Shown here: piece after piece, positions 20,082 through 30,938 of the stretch
Position numbering within the stretch: position 1 is the stretch's first letter
Layout of the letters: every line of letters starts with the position of its first letter
Assembly: GCA_977017575.1 (NCBI GenBank)
Contig: CDRNVI010000012.1
Location: 1,116,001 to 1,180,000 of the forward strand
Direction: 5' to 3'
Origin: Paramoeba atlantica
Lineage: Eukaryota; Discosea
Length of the DNA stretch: 64,000 bases
Made by a program: the position numbers and the translations under genes
The notes under the pieces: generated by a model
Seen by the model: only the letters and a program-made list of their open reading frames with translations
The model's database searches: none
What the model was told of the DNA's origin: nothing

Positions 20082-20948
20082 ATGCTGCAAAATGCATTGT
20101 TCTCTGACCCACATGCCCCTGGACGAAACTCCGAAGCAATCTCAGATACCCCTCCTTGCCGACTGGGAAAAGTAGCTGGCATTATTTTACCTCCACAGGT
20201 TGCTCTCGATCTTTTTCTGCAAAACATCACGTCACGCGATCCTTCTTGGTCCACGGAGAGAGATGTTTGTAAATGGGGACACGTATCCTGCGATGAGAAT
20301 TCCACTCTTCGCAAGCTTATGTGGTCAAACCTTGGTCTTATGGGGACTCTTGCATGGCGCTTTCTTCCGCACAGCCTTGAATTCATACTTCTTGGAGGCT
20401 ATGGCAGTAATAATGAGCTTTCAGGTTCCCTGCCTGCTGCGCACCTCCCAAGGAATTTGGTCACACTGTCGTTGTCGGAGAATAAATTCTCGGGAGAGCT
20501 TTATCTGCTAGACATGCCTCAAACTCTCCTAGATTTGTCCGTTCGTTCGAATTGTTTCTATGGCGTGCTTTACCTTCCTGATTTACCACCTACGGTAAGA
20601 ACATTTAGTGCCTCCTACAATAAATTCTCCGGTCCCCTTGTCCTTGATAAACTCCAAGAATGTATTGTAGAATTGTATCTCACAGCGAATTTATTTGAAG
20701 GGAGTGTTCGATTAGACCAATTGCCATTTACAATGCGTCGACTTCACCTGTCCGACAATAATCTTTCTGGGTGCATTGAACTTCATTCACTACCGGTTAC
20801 TCTTGTTGCGTTGTTTTTACACTGTAACAAGTTTAGCGGACCGCTTGATGTATCTCATGTACCCCAATCACTCCAATCGCTCTATCTTTTCGGAAACCAG
20901 TTCACTTCAGTCTACCCCGAGGTACTTCCATCTTGTGTTAAAATATAG
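20082..20948 (+). CDS. LRR-family protein, 288 residues
   Basis: From ATG 20082; the frame is open 24 bases further to a GTG. The N-terminal cap is clear: GIILPPQVALDLFLQNI, then RDPSWSTERDVCKWGHVSCD, then LMWSNLGLMGTLAWRFLP. About eight repeats follow, e.g. SLSENKFSGELYLLDMP, SVRSNCFYGVLYLPDLP, SASYNKFSGPLVLDKL, YLTANLFEGSVRLDQLP, HLSDNNLSGCIELHSLP, FLHCNKFSGPLDVSHVP, YLFGNQF. It ends CVKI without a membrane anchor. No signal peptide in this frame; a T-rich hydrophobic-coding stretch just upstream is cut off by an in-frame stop. Expected to be an extracellular or vacuolar ligand-binding scaffold if exported. Confidence 0.72.
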   Translation: MLQNALFSDPHAPGRNSEAISDTPPCRLGKVAGIILPPQVALDLFLQNITSRDPSWSTERDVCKWGHVSCDENSTLRKLMWSNLGLMGTLAWRFLPHSLEFILLGGYGSNNELSGSLPAAHLPRNLVTLSLSENKFSGELYLLDMPQTLLDLSVRSNCFYGVLYLPDLPPTVRTFSASYNKFSGPLVLDKLQECIVELYLTANLFEGSVRLDQLPFTMRRLHLSDNNLSGCIELHSLPVTLVALFLHCNKFSGPLDVSHVPQSLQSLYLFGNQFTSVYPEVLPSCVKI

Positions 20949-21212
20949 AACTGGGGATACCATGAACTCCGAAAACGATATCACTGTATTGGTTGTATAT
21001 TTAATGGTTGTCCTACACTATACACCTAATACACCTGCACCATACTGGGGGTATGTTATCGTGTATTAATGTCGATAGTGTACCCTCCCCTGTTTAAGGC
21101 AGATAGGGTGCTCTGGTGATTCTTGTTTACGGCTCTAAGATCTTTTCAAGCTTTAAGATCTAAAGTCCCTGTTTTTGAAATCCTTTTCAACGTTCTTGTT
21201 CTTTTATTGTTG

Positions 21213-21263
21213 TACCTATAGCTAGTTATACTGGTGAGTACATAAACCCGGATGGGGGTTTAC
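21213..21263 (+). repeat. 55-bp direct repeat, right copy
   Basis: Starts TACCTATAGCTAGTTATA and ends GGATGGGGGTTTAC; same orientation as 19856-19910. The rest of 20949-21415 shows no gene. Confidence 0.5.
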
Positions 21264-21304
21264 ATTTCCCGTAATGTATTCACTAACACTGGCACCGTGC
21301 TTGA

Positions 21305-22651
<1,347 letters not shown>

Positions 22652-23319
22652 GGTTACAGCGTATAGAGTAAGTGGGTAGCAAAAGGCGTTTTCAGAAACG
22701 CATTAATTGGGCTACTTGAATTGTCATGATTTTGCATTAATGTTGAACTCGTAATCTTCTTGGATTCGAAATTGCGCTGTTGTGGGCTATCTGCTTTTTT
22801 TATTTGCACATCGAAAGGTGTGCATCTCGTATTGTGAAATAATTCTCTTGCGACTAGAGAATAGAATATTTCTGTTGCTTTCTTCTGCTCTGGGAGTGCA
22901 TTTTGTAGTTGCGCTTTTTTGCTATTTCGGGGCCTTTATGTCATGTAGGAAAAAAATATACATGTGTACTGCACGTATTATAGAACACTTTATACTTCGT
23001 GCAGGTCACTATTAGGGTCACTATTAGGTCACTATTAGGTGCACGAGAATGTTTCAAAATGCATTCAGTTGTCCTACACCACTACTCAATCGCTTGTTTT
23101 CCATTGTTTTACCACCGCGTTTAACGAATCTACTATTCCTTATGTAGGTAATGCACGGTAAAAAATATTGATAGATGTACTAAAAACAATTAGAGGATTA
23201 GAGGTGGTCCTCCTTTTAAGGGTCCTTTCGAAATCTAAAGGCATTTTCTTTTTCATGCAAATTAAATTAAAGAAATGTATTTCTATGTACTGCCGTTGCC
23301 ACATTGACCTTCCCTCTAC
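22652..23319. other. Spacer with short tandem repeat and MITE end fragment
   Basis: Three copies of GGTCACTATTAG lie at 23004-23040. ACCACCGCGTTTAACGAA at 23111-23128 is one end of the 95-bp MITE family. A 77-residue hydrophobic open frame at 22782-23015 lacks a good start and is not supported as a gene. Confidence 0.5.
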
Positions 23320-24534
23320 ATGCATTCCGGGTCTCTTGTCTTACATTTTCACGCAACCAGCATTGCACGTGGAGAGCAAACGAAGGTCTTTTCCCAGCCC
23401 TATTGTGCCGTGAGTGCCGCCACGGGGAGAAACTACTCGCTTGCCATTTCCCAAGCGCTTACCCGGCGTGGTTTTCTATCTCCTCTGTGGATCACGGAGT
23501 CTCAGCTTGTACTCGCTAATGTCGCTGTTAAACGTGCACATCGACATAGGGGCTACCGCGCCTACTTGCCAACTCCGGGCACTAATGAGTTCTCGCACGT
23601 GATGTTGTACAATGCAGAGCAGACGACCAACTCCTCTCGGGTGGAATCGTTGAAAGGAAGGTTGGTGCCTGTGTTTGCTCTGACTGGTCAAGAAGTGGCA
23701 GACCGGGCGGTGTCTATTGCGTTGGCCGCCCAAGCCCAGGCTCACCCTAGCAACGCGTGGCTCACAGCGAGGCAAGTAGAGTTTCTTCAACTTCCTTTAC
23801 TTGAGGGGGCGCTCCCGGCGAGGGTTTACATGGCCAAACTTCTGGACGAGGGGGCGCAGAGTTTTCCCTGTTCTTCTGATTCTAACGTAGAGAGCACAAA
23901 ACCAAAGGAGGAGTGCTATTACAACATCAATCAGCTACGTAATCCTGAGGAAGTGGCTCAACTACGCAAGCTGGCTCCAATCTCCTCTAGTTCCGGAAAA
24001 AAATATAAAGAGGAAGTGGCACTTTCACTCATGCGTGCAACACGAGCCAAAGGATTTTCTTCTCCATTCTGGATTACCGCCGGAGCTGTCACCTCACTAG
24101 GGTTACGGCTTATCGATCCCGACGGCGGCACTACAGTACACTTTTTTCATAGGTCCATGTTACTTTTTAATGCGTGTCAAACAGACCAACCGCAGAGGGT
24201 GGCAGCAGAGGCATTTAAGGCGCAATTTACCCCCAGATCTGCGATCTCCGGTAGCTGTTACCCTGAGCAACCCGCAGATATACTTTCCCGTGCCGCGCAT
24301 CGCATGAAGCATAAAAGTCTCTACTGGCTGACCCAAAAACAGGCGGCATTTCTCGGAGTTGAAATCCTGCCAGGTCAAAGTCCCGTGTTCGTATCAATGG
24401 GCGGAGCAAAGATTCGAATGTTTAACGCGGACCAGACCAACAATCGATCTCGAATTGAAGAACGATTCAGGAAAAAAGGTACCCATGAAAAAGAACGTAG
24501 TAGCCTCGACACATCTTCCTCTTTCACACACTAA
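23320..24534 (+). CDS. Tc38/p38-like ArdC-N repeat protein (paralogue 5)
   Basis: 404 residues. The N-terminus (MHSGSLVLHFHATSIARGEQ) is acceptable as a mitochondrial presequence. Four modules: AVSAATGRNYSLAISQAL with SPLWITESQLVLANVAV and LYNAEQTTN; FALTGQEVADRA with SNAWLTARQVEFLQLPL and YYNINQLRN; SSSSGKKYKEEVALSLM with SPFWITAGAVTSLGLRL and LFNACQTDQ; SAISGSCYPEQPADIL with LYWLTQKQAAFLGVEILPGQ and MFNADQTNN. It ends in a polar Lys/Ser tail. Separated from the other four by two LRR genes and GAPDH, and lower in GC, yet its modules align residue for residue with paralogue 4. Predicted mitochondrial single-strand nucleic-acid binder. Confidence 0.8.
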   Translation: MHSGSLVLHFHATSIARGEQTKVFSQPYCAVSAATGRNYSLAISQALTRRGFLSPLWITESQLVLANVAVKRAHRHRGYRAYLPTPGTNEFSHVMLYNAEQTTNSSRVESLKGRLVPVFALTGQEVADRAVSIALAAQAQAHPSNAWLTARQVEFLQLPLLEGALPARVYMAKLLDEGAQSFPCSSDSNVESTKPKEECYYNINQLRNPEEVAQLRKLAPISSSSGKKYKEEVALSLMRATRAKGFSSPFWITAGAVTSLGLRLIDPDGGTTVHFFHRSMLLFNACQTDQPQRVAAEAFKAQFTPRSAISGSCYPEQPADILSRAAHRMKHKSLYWLTQKQAAFLGVEILPGQSPVFVSMGGAKIRMFNADQTNNRSRIEERFRKKGTHEKERSSLDTSSSFTH

Positions 24535-24735
24535 TTCTGATGAAAGGGGACTTTTTTTCCCCGAAAACTTCTTTGACCTCCTCTCATTTTCTTTTCACTA
24601 GGGCTATTTTTCCATTGTATTTTCCTCTTTCACAAAAAAAATCGTTGTTATCATGACACACTCCCGTTTTATCTACACGCTATTCCCTCCCTCTCTTTCT
24701 CTCTCCCTCCTCCTCTCTCTCCCCCTCCACCCCCC

Positions 24736-25860
24736 ATGCAGCCCACCACCCCCTTCGCCCCCTCCGTCCCCGGCTCCCCCACCTTCCTCCCCCCCGAGTA
24801 CAACCTCTCCAGCCCCGACCTCACCCTCGCCCCCCCGCCCCACGCCCCCGCCCTGGAGCTCGAGGGCCCCGCCCAGCTGCTGTACAAACTCGAGGAGGAG
24901 ACCCGAGCCCACAGCGAGCGCGCCCTCGGCCTCCTCGAGGCGCTCCGCGCGACCGTCCAGGCCTACCGCGGGCTCAGCGAGCAGCTCAGCGCGGAGCGCG
25001 CGGAGGCGTACAAATGCCTCCGCCGGGTCGACCGGATTGTCTCGCGGTACGGCTCCGTGGAGGACCCGATCGTCGCCAGTGATGGGTTTACCTATGAGCG
25101 AGGGGTGCTGGAGAGGTATTTGGAGGATTGCGAGCGCGCGTCCCAGACCCCGGTGAGTCAGCAAACGAAGGAGCCGTTGGAACGGACGTTGTACCCGAAT
25201 GCGAGTTTGAAAAAGTTGGTGGATTTGTTGAAAGGGTTGCAGCTGGCGTCGGTGTATAATGCGGGGAGTCCCACGACGGGGGCGGGGAGTCGTGGGCCGG
25301 AGTTTAATGGGAGTGATAGTTTGACGGAGCTGTCGTCCTCGCATGACCATAGTCCGGTAAGTGGGTTGGAGGGTCAACGAGTGGTGAGTACCCCGCACGG
25401 GGGAATATCGCAGATGGCTTCTACAATCTTATCTACACCAACTCCAAATAACGCAGCTGGACACCGGCGAAACCACGGAGTCAGTGGGGGCAGCACTCAA
25501 GGACCGCTCTTGGCGAATGTTACCCCAGGAAACAAACCTTGGGCTCGCCAACGGGGACAGAATCGTGACTCACATTTACAGAAAAGTCCCTCGGACTACG
25601 CTCTGCCGGGGAATTTGGTTATGGGACATTCGAGTACTGGAACTAGCAGGCAAGGGGTTATGGATCACCCCGAAGGCGGCACCCCCCCTCACACTCACCC
25701 TTGTCTACGAATTTACGGCCGGTGTAATTACGGGGAGCGTTGTGTGTATGCCCCTTATCCATATGAGGTGTGTTTAAGCAACTTAAAGGGGAAGTGTCGC
25801 CTCGGTGCACGATGTCCCGAACCTCATCAAGAGATGAAAGTTGGAACCCCAAGTGACTGA
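24736..25860 (+). CDS. U-box protein with C-terminal CCCH-type cysteine motifs
   Basis: 374 residues. A Pro-rich start (1-40) leads to a coiled-coil-like helix (about 45-105, LLYKLEEETRAHSERALGLL). A U-box follows at about 108-165: DPIVASDGFTYERGVLERYL, then TPVSQQTKEPLE, then TLYPNASLKKLV, the E2-binding RING-like fold of ubiquitin ligases that needs no zinc. A disordered Ser/Gly-rich linker precedes two cysteine clusters at the end: CLRIYGRCNYGERCVYAP and CLSNLKGKCRLGARCPEPH. The second fits C-x7-C-x5-C-x3-H; the first has Pro where the His should be, so it may not bind zinc normally. Probably a ubiquitin ligase recruited to RNA or RNA-binding proteins. U-box plus CCCH is an uncommon pairing. 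C-to-G flip near 25000. Confidence 0.8.
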   Translation: MQPTTPFAPSVPGSPTFLPPEYNLSSPDLTLAPPPHAPALELEGPAQLLYKLEEETRAHSERALGLLEALRATVQAYRGLSEQLSAERAEAYKCLRRVDRIVSRYGSVEDPIVASDGFTYERGVLERYLEDCERASQTPVSQQTKEPLERTLYPNASLKKLVDLLKGLQLASVYNAGSPTTGAGSRGPEFNGSDSLTELSSSHDHSPVSGLEGQRVVSTPHGGISQMASTILSTPTPNNAAGHRRNHGVSGGSTQGPLLANVTPGNKPWARQRGQNRDSHLQKSPSDYALPGNLVMGHSSTGTSRQGVMDHPEGGTPPHTHPCLRIYGRCNYGERCVYAPYPYEVCLSNLKGKCRLGARCPEPHQEMKVGTPSD

Positions 25861-26284
25861 ACGTGGTCACCGGTTGCTTTTAATACTTTCAAATTACCCA
25901 CCAGTTAGTGGTGTAAGATTTGGATCTTTGAAGAAACAGGGCAATATGTGATTTGGTAGGGAGGCTGGAGAAGGCATAGAGGCGTTAGAGATAGTGTACT
26001 GACACAGTACCTAATGAATGAAACTGTTCCTTAGATTGTACATTGCAGTTAAATTAAGCATAGGCATATTTCGTTGTCTTATAGTATACATCATGTATGA
26101 TAGAGGAAGTCGAAGAAGTACATACACTGGATTTCGCTCTATCTCAATTCTGTAATTGCAAACAATTGGTAATCTTAAATTCGGTAGGTCATTTTCTGTC
26201 CTTAATTTTTATAGCAATACTATCTTAAGACATCGTAACCTATTTTCTCTTAGAGTTTCATCCTTCGGGGTACATTTTAAAACT
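25861..26284. other. Spacer
   Basis: No gene or repeat recognised. The next frame is open back to a TTG at 26156 (a Phe/Ser/Arg-rich stretch that could be presequence if that start were used). Confidence 0.4.
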
Positions 26285-28024
26285 ATGAACTCTCGATTAT
26301 CGTCTTCATTAGACGCCATTGAAAAGGTATTCGCCCCTTCTCATCTAAAGTCATTACGAAACCAGCGACGCCAAAATAAATCCACGAACCATATCGAATC
26401 CGGATTCCCTAAACTCACCAATCTATCAATTGCTTGGAGCTTGAATGCAAATTGCCAGAAACATAGAACACCTTGCATACACTCCGTCACGAGTGACTTT
26501 TTTCGACATAAACAAGTCTCAAAAAGATATTACAGCACTCACACCCCTAACACATCCATTGAGGAGGTAGTTCCCCTCTCTTCATCTCTCTCTCCCCTTA
26601 CGACCCCCCGCACCCCTCCCGATACCCCTTCCACCCCTTCCCATCATGATCCTCCCCCTCCCACCCCACACACACCCCAAAATTCCCCTGAACCCCCTCT
26701 CCCTCCGAACCCCACGAACCCCCACCATACAACCCCCACCACCCCCCTCCCCACCCCCCTTCCCTCCACCCCCTCCCTCTGGCCATCCACCTCTACCGCC
26801 GACCCCACCCACGGCCCCCTCCACTACGTCCACGCCGAACTCGATCTCCTCCGTTCCTACCATCTCCCTGCCCTCGCCTCTCTCCCCTCCCCCTCCCCCT
26901 CCCCCCTCTCCTCCCCCACCCCCCTCCCCTCCCCCCTCCACACCGCCGCCACCCACCTCCTCACCACCCCCGGCAAACTCCTCCGTCCCGGTCTCATCTG
27001 CCTCATGGCCTACGCCCTCCTCCCCCTCCCCCTCTCCACCGCCCTCCACACCCAGGTCCGTACCCACCCCACGCTCTACCGCCAACTCCCCACCCCCACG
27101 CAGCTCACCCGGACTCCCCACCAGACCCCCCCCTCACCTTCCCCCCCCTCCTCATCTCCTCAGGCCACAGCGCACCTGCCCTCTGTAGCCTCTGTATCTT
27201 TATCGACTCCTACTACTCCTACGACTACCACTACTCCTCCTCCCATGACCTCCCTTCACCCCATCCTACGCCTCGCTGCCGTCACCGAGCTCATCCACAC
27301 CGCTTCCTTAATCCACGATGACATTCTCGATGGCGCCACGACCCGTCGCGGGCGTCCCTGCTTACATCAGACGGAGCGTGGGGGGACCGCGACCGCCGTG
27401 CTCGCGGGGGACTACCTGTTAGCGAAGGCCTCCGGGGCCCTGGCGGCGCTGCGGGAGCCCGAGGCGGTGGTGTGTATGAGTCGCGCGCTGGAGGACCTCA
27501 CCAAGGGGGAGGTGATGCAACGGGAGGGGGTGGGGGGGGTGCGGGGGTACCTGGAGAAGAGTTACTGTAAGACGGCCTCGTTGCTGGAGAACGCGCTCAG
27601 TGCGGTGGGGGTGGTGTGTGTGGGGGAGGGTGCGCCGGAGAGGAGGTATGCGGCGGATTTTGGGCGACACCTTGGGGTGGCGTTTCAGATTGTGGATGAT
27701 TGTTTGGATTTTACGGGGGATGCGAGGAAGCTGGGGAAGGAGGTGCATGCGGATTTGCAGTCGGGGATCGCGACGCTTCCGGTGCTGTTGGCGGCGGAGA
27801 AGGATGAGGGGGTGCAGGCGCGTGTGCGACGGAAGTTTGAGGTCCCAGGCGATGTGGATTACACACTTGACGTCGTGCAGAAGTTACAGACTGTTCCACA
27901 GGCTCAGCAGTTGGCGTGGCAGGAGTATGAAAAGGCAATGGTCGCGTTGCATCAGTTACATTCTTCTCCGGCTCGGGAGGTGCTGGCGAATGCCGCTTCG
28001 TATGTTCTCTCACGTTCTGAGTAG
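26285..28024 (+). CDS. COQ1: Trans-polyprenyl diphosphate synthase (ubiquinone side chain)
   Basis: 579 residues from ATG 26285. Condenses isopentenyl diphosphate units onto an allylic primer to make the ubiquinone tail, in mitochondria. Both Asp-rich motifs are present: DDILD at about 345 (LIHDDILDGATTRRG) and DDCLD at about 471 (FQIVDDCLDFTG). GKLLRPGLICLMAYALL carries the IPP-binding lysine/arginine motif. Two blocks are unusual: an N-terminal Ser/Thr/Pro tract (about 95-185), and about 70 Pro/Thr/Ser residues inserted between RPGL and the first Asp motif. Typical family members are 320-420 residues. Both blocks coincide with nearly G-free DNA, while the C-terminal half is G-rich (flip near 27350). 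Chain length cannot be read safely; solanesyl-type is likely from family similarity. Confidence 0.92.
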   Translation: MNSRLSSSLDAIEKVFAPSHLKSLRNQRRQNKSTNHIESGFPKLTNLSIAWSLNANCQKHRTPCIHSVTSDFFRHKQVSKRYYSTHTPNTSIEEVVPLSSSLSPLTTPRTPPDTPSTPSHHDPPPPTPHTPQNSPEPPLPPNPTNPHHTTPTTPLPTPLPSTPSLWPSTSTADPTHGPLHYVHAELDLLRSYHLPALASLPSPSPSPLSSPTPLPSPLHTAATHLLTTPGKLLRPGLICLMAYALLPLPLSTALHTQVRTHPTLYRQLPTPTQLTRTPHQTPPSPSPPSSSPQATAHLPSVASVSLSTPTTPTTTTTPPPMTSLHPILRLAAVTELIHTASLIHDDILDGATTRRGRPCLHQTERGGTATAVLAGDYLLAKASGALAALREPEAVVCMSRALEDLTKGEVMQREGVGGVRGYLEKSYCKTASLLENALSAVGVVCVGEGAPERRYAADFGRHLGVAFQIVDDCLDFTGDARKLGKEVHADLQSGIATLPVLLAAEKDEGVQARVRRKFEVPGDVDYTLDVVQKLQTVPQAQQLAWQEYEKAMVALHQLHSSPAREVLANAASYVLSRSE

Positions 28025-28277
28025 TGGATAAGGAATGTCCGGGGTCACCCCATCGAAGGGTTTGACGTGCATCCGCTGCAATAGCATCTTTTATCTATAC
28101 AAGAGTAACAAGAGTGGTTCGTTAAGTGGCTCGTTAAATTAAGAGACAGATATCAATACCTTTGCATTGATAGGTTTGTATTGGTTTAACTGGAGATTCT
28201 TTCACGTTTAGAATAAAGAAGGTGGTGTTTAAAAGACTCACTTCTCCATATTTTATGAACCTCCTCATACGCTTTAC

Positions 28278-30938
28278 ATGTCAGTCTCTCGACTTTGGTG
28301 GATGGCTCAACAGCATGAGCAAGCTGGAAAATGGATTGCCGCTCTTCAGCTTATCACCGATAATGGTTTATTTCTTCGCAAACTGGCGGACATTCCCTCA
28401 TTAACCCCTGTTCTACGCATTATTATTCGCTGTTGCTACCGCCAAACTATTGAGAAAAACAATCTACGCGCGTTTCAAGCCATTGAAAGCTTGACGCGCA
28501 GTTCCTACGTAGGCGAATATTTTACCCCCTTAGTTTTGGCAGAGGGGTTGGCCTTAGCATACGACGCAGGAAGACAGATAAACCCTTACAACTTGAATTC
28601 GTTAGCGCTGAATGACGACAACTGTACAACAGAGAATTCCGGTGGATTATCCGACTTAACCCCTCATCCGGATATGTCCTTTTCGCCAAACTCATATTAT
28701 TCTATAAAATATGACGAAGGTCCTCGAATGAGGCAAAAGGATTTCTCTCCCAGAGAGCAAGTTTCTTCATTGATGTCAAGGGGTATGTATTGCACGTCAT
28801 TTAGCTCTGGTGCATACTCCATCTTTGAACTTATTTCCCCAGTCGAATATATTGCGGAATGGGTTCGACGAAAAATTATTCGGCATGCTCGGCAGGGTAA
28901 AGCTGAAAATGTTTCTAAAATAGGACAAAGAAACAACTCCACTGACCATTTAACCAATAGTGGTACAACATTTTACCCAGAGATCTTCCAAAAGACGGGC
29001 ATGTGTGCATCGAATAACGATGTGCATCGCGAAACTTCAAGGAAAATAGAGCTTGACGCAGAGGAGTTGGACAGAGTGGATATTTTTGAGCCTGAAACGT
29101 TCTCTTTTCCTTCAACTGTAACACAGGAGTTATCTTCTTACTCTTTATCTCGGGAACGTACTGACTTTCCAAGTGTGCATTTCTGTCCTTTAATTCATGA
29201 ACGTTGCTCGAAGGGGTTCTGGTATGAGTCTCTGCAAGCACTGCAGGACAGCTGTCGTCCAATTGATGGGCATCGTCAGGAAATCGGGGCTGATGTTCTC
29301 TCTTCTGCTTTTAGGGATTCGTTTCCATCTTTTTCTCCCGAAGCCGTTGCATCCCATTTCTCTGCATATCGAATATATCAGCAAGTTCCAACTCTTCATG
29401 AGATTCGCCGAGCGTTTCAGCACACCGTACAGAGTTGGAAGGCTTCGCTACGTGTTTTGGAGGAAAGCCGTGTTCTCTTGAATCGTTGCACTTCTGAATC
29501 TATTGATTCCGTTTTCCCCTCAAATGATATCCAAACAAAATACATCTCTAGCTATGCTCCAAAAAAACTATTTTACCCCGTGATTCAGGAGTATGCATTA
29601 CATTCGATGCGTACCTGCTGGTATGCCTCCTTGAGCTTCTGGAATCAAATTCATGCAAGACTTCCCTCACGTTTTCGTCGTAGGGCTGAGAGCCGAATGC
29701 TCAATATCATGCGACGACATGGACGTTGGCGAGAAGTCTTGCGTTTATGTGGCATAGATTTCTCCTCAAAGCAGCGGATAAAAAAGCGAAACGACAACTC
29801 TGTTGCTACTTCCTTTTCTCAGAACTTTGTTACGACAAACGAAACAGTTGACCCGCTCAGTCCAGTCGAGCTAATGGAGAGCTTGCGCCGGTGCCCGCGC
29901 CTGCTTGCTCCATTGCGACAGGCAATGTGGTGTAGAGGTCTCGCCGCTTCCCACTTTACACGCCAAGTTATCTCCTCACAATCCGCACTACGTCCCGTCG
30001 TACTTCCATGGAAACAGCATAGCAGCAAACCGTCCCTCCAGGACACCTTACACCCGTGCGCTGATTTGCAACACGCACGAGAGATGCTACGACGAATTAC
30101 CTCTCAAGTACTTTGCACGGAAATCGCCTCCGCCATGTCCTATCACACCCAAATGGCTCGTCCTCGGACTGGGCCAGAGTTAGTGGCCCACACACTCTAC
30201 ACGCATGCGTTCCGTGGTCAATGGGAGAAAGCTCTCGCCCTGCACCTCTGTGTGCCTAGCCCGAATAAGCACGAAACGAGCGCCGCACTACTGGCCTGTC
30301 CCCCAGGCATTTTAATACAACTGCTACAACGGGGAGTCCAACAGGAACAGCTCATGCTTCCGTATCGCATGCGTATGCCTTACTACGGTTTGTTGTGTCA
30401 CAGGTTACTCTCGGACACATCGCAGGCATCGTTTTGGTCAACGGCTCTAGCATTGGCAGCGGAGGCCCGAAGTCATAGTACCGTTGCTGTATCAATCAAG
30501 AAGGGGACACAAAACTTGGTTTTTCATGGGGGCATCAGCGGAGAAAAGGATGGCGCTCATTCCTACACCGATGAAATTATACCCCCTCACACTTTTTTAG
30601 ATTTTTGGGCAAGTGCACGTGAGCGGCGATCTACGGGCTACGCAATGCCTATTCGTTTCATTTTACAAAACCTTGGAATGAGGTTGGGATCTCATTGTGG
30701 GACCATGAATTCATTTTCTTTGTGTAGTGTCGAAAATGCTGAAGATGAATTGCCTGATACTTCCTATCAGCATCAAAAAGCAAGCTTGGTAAAACTTGTA
30801 GTAAAGCTTTTGTTGCTCTGTCGGAGCTCTGAGGAGCTTGACTTGGTACATCAACACACTCCATATTTTATCTCACACGAAGTTTCCAAAGAGTTCAAAA
30901 AGTCTTCTGCGCTCATCAATGCATACACACCGTTGTAG
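28278..30938 (+). CDS. Large helical protein, possibly PPR-like and mitochondrial
   Basis: 886 residues of mostly helical, Trp- and Arg-rich sequence. Motifs such as WMAQQHEQAGKWIAALQLI (start), AESRMLNIMRRHGRWREVL (about 475) and LYTHAFRGQWEKALALHL (about 640) look like helix-turn-helix units in which a Gly/His-x-W-x-x-A/V-L pattern recurs. That is the kind of degenerate pentatricopeptide repeat seen in kinetoplastid mitochondrial RNA-processing proteins and mitoribosome assembly factors. No catalytic domain is visible. A Glu/Ser-rich, probably disordered region spans about 110-300. The N-terminus is not a clear presequence. Moderate GC and no skew flip. Assignment to RNA metabolism is inference. 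Confidence 0.55.
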   Translation: MSVSRLWWMAQQHEQAGKWIAALQLITDNGLFLRKLADIPSLTPVLRIIIRCCYRQTIEKNNLRAFQAIESLTRSSYVGEYFTPLVLAEGLALAYDAGRQINPYNLNSLALNDDNCTTENSGGLSDLTPHPDMSFSPNSYYSIKYDEGPRMRQKDFSPREQVSSLMSRGMYCTSFSSGAYSIFELISPVEYIAEWVRRKIIRHARQGKAENVSKIGQRNNSTDHLTNSGTTFYPEIFQKTGMCASNNDVHRETSRKIELDAEELDRVDIFEPETFSFPSTVTQELSSYSLSRERTDFPSVHFCPLIHERCSKGFWYESLQALQDSCRPIDGHRQEIGADVLSSAFRDSFPSFSPEAVASHFSAYRIYQQVPTLHEIRRAFQHTVQSWKASLRVLEESRVLLNRCTSESIDSVFPSNDIQTKYISSYAPKKLFYPVIQEYALHSMRTCWYASLSFWNQIHARLPSRFRRRAESRMLNIMRRHGRWREVLRLCGIDFSSKQRIKKRNDNSVATSFSQNFVTTNETVDPLSPVELMESLRRCPRLLAPLRQAMWCRGLAASHFTRQVISSQSALRPVVLPWKQHSSKPSLQDTLHPCADLQHAREMLRRITSQVLCTEIASAMSYHTQMARPRTGPELVAHTLYTHAFRGQWEKALALHLCVPSPNKHETSAALLACPPGILIQLLQRGVQQEQLMLPYRMRMPYYGLLCHRLLSDTSQASFWSTALALAAEARSHSTVAVSIKKGTQNLVFHGGISGEKDGAHSYTDEIIPPHTFLDFWASARERRSTGYAMPIRFILQNLGMRLGSHCGTMNSFSLCSVENAEDELPDTSYQHQKASLVKLVVKLLLLCRSSEELDLVHQHTPYFISHEVSKEFKKSSALINAYTPL

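Noticed and set aside
22782-23015. 77-codon hydrophobic frame between GAPDH and the fifth Tc38-like gene
   Set aside because: Poor start, overlaps the short tandem repeat at its end, no family pattern.
24673-25398. 241-codon minus-strand frame over the U-box gene
   Set aside because: Shadow of the GC-rich + strand gene, which carries the recognisable domain.
26582-27188. Long extra frames in the polyprenyl synthase gene
   Set aside because: Gly/Glu or Pro/Ser low-complexity products of extreme base composition; only the synthase frame has family motifs.
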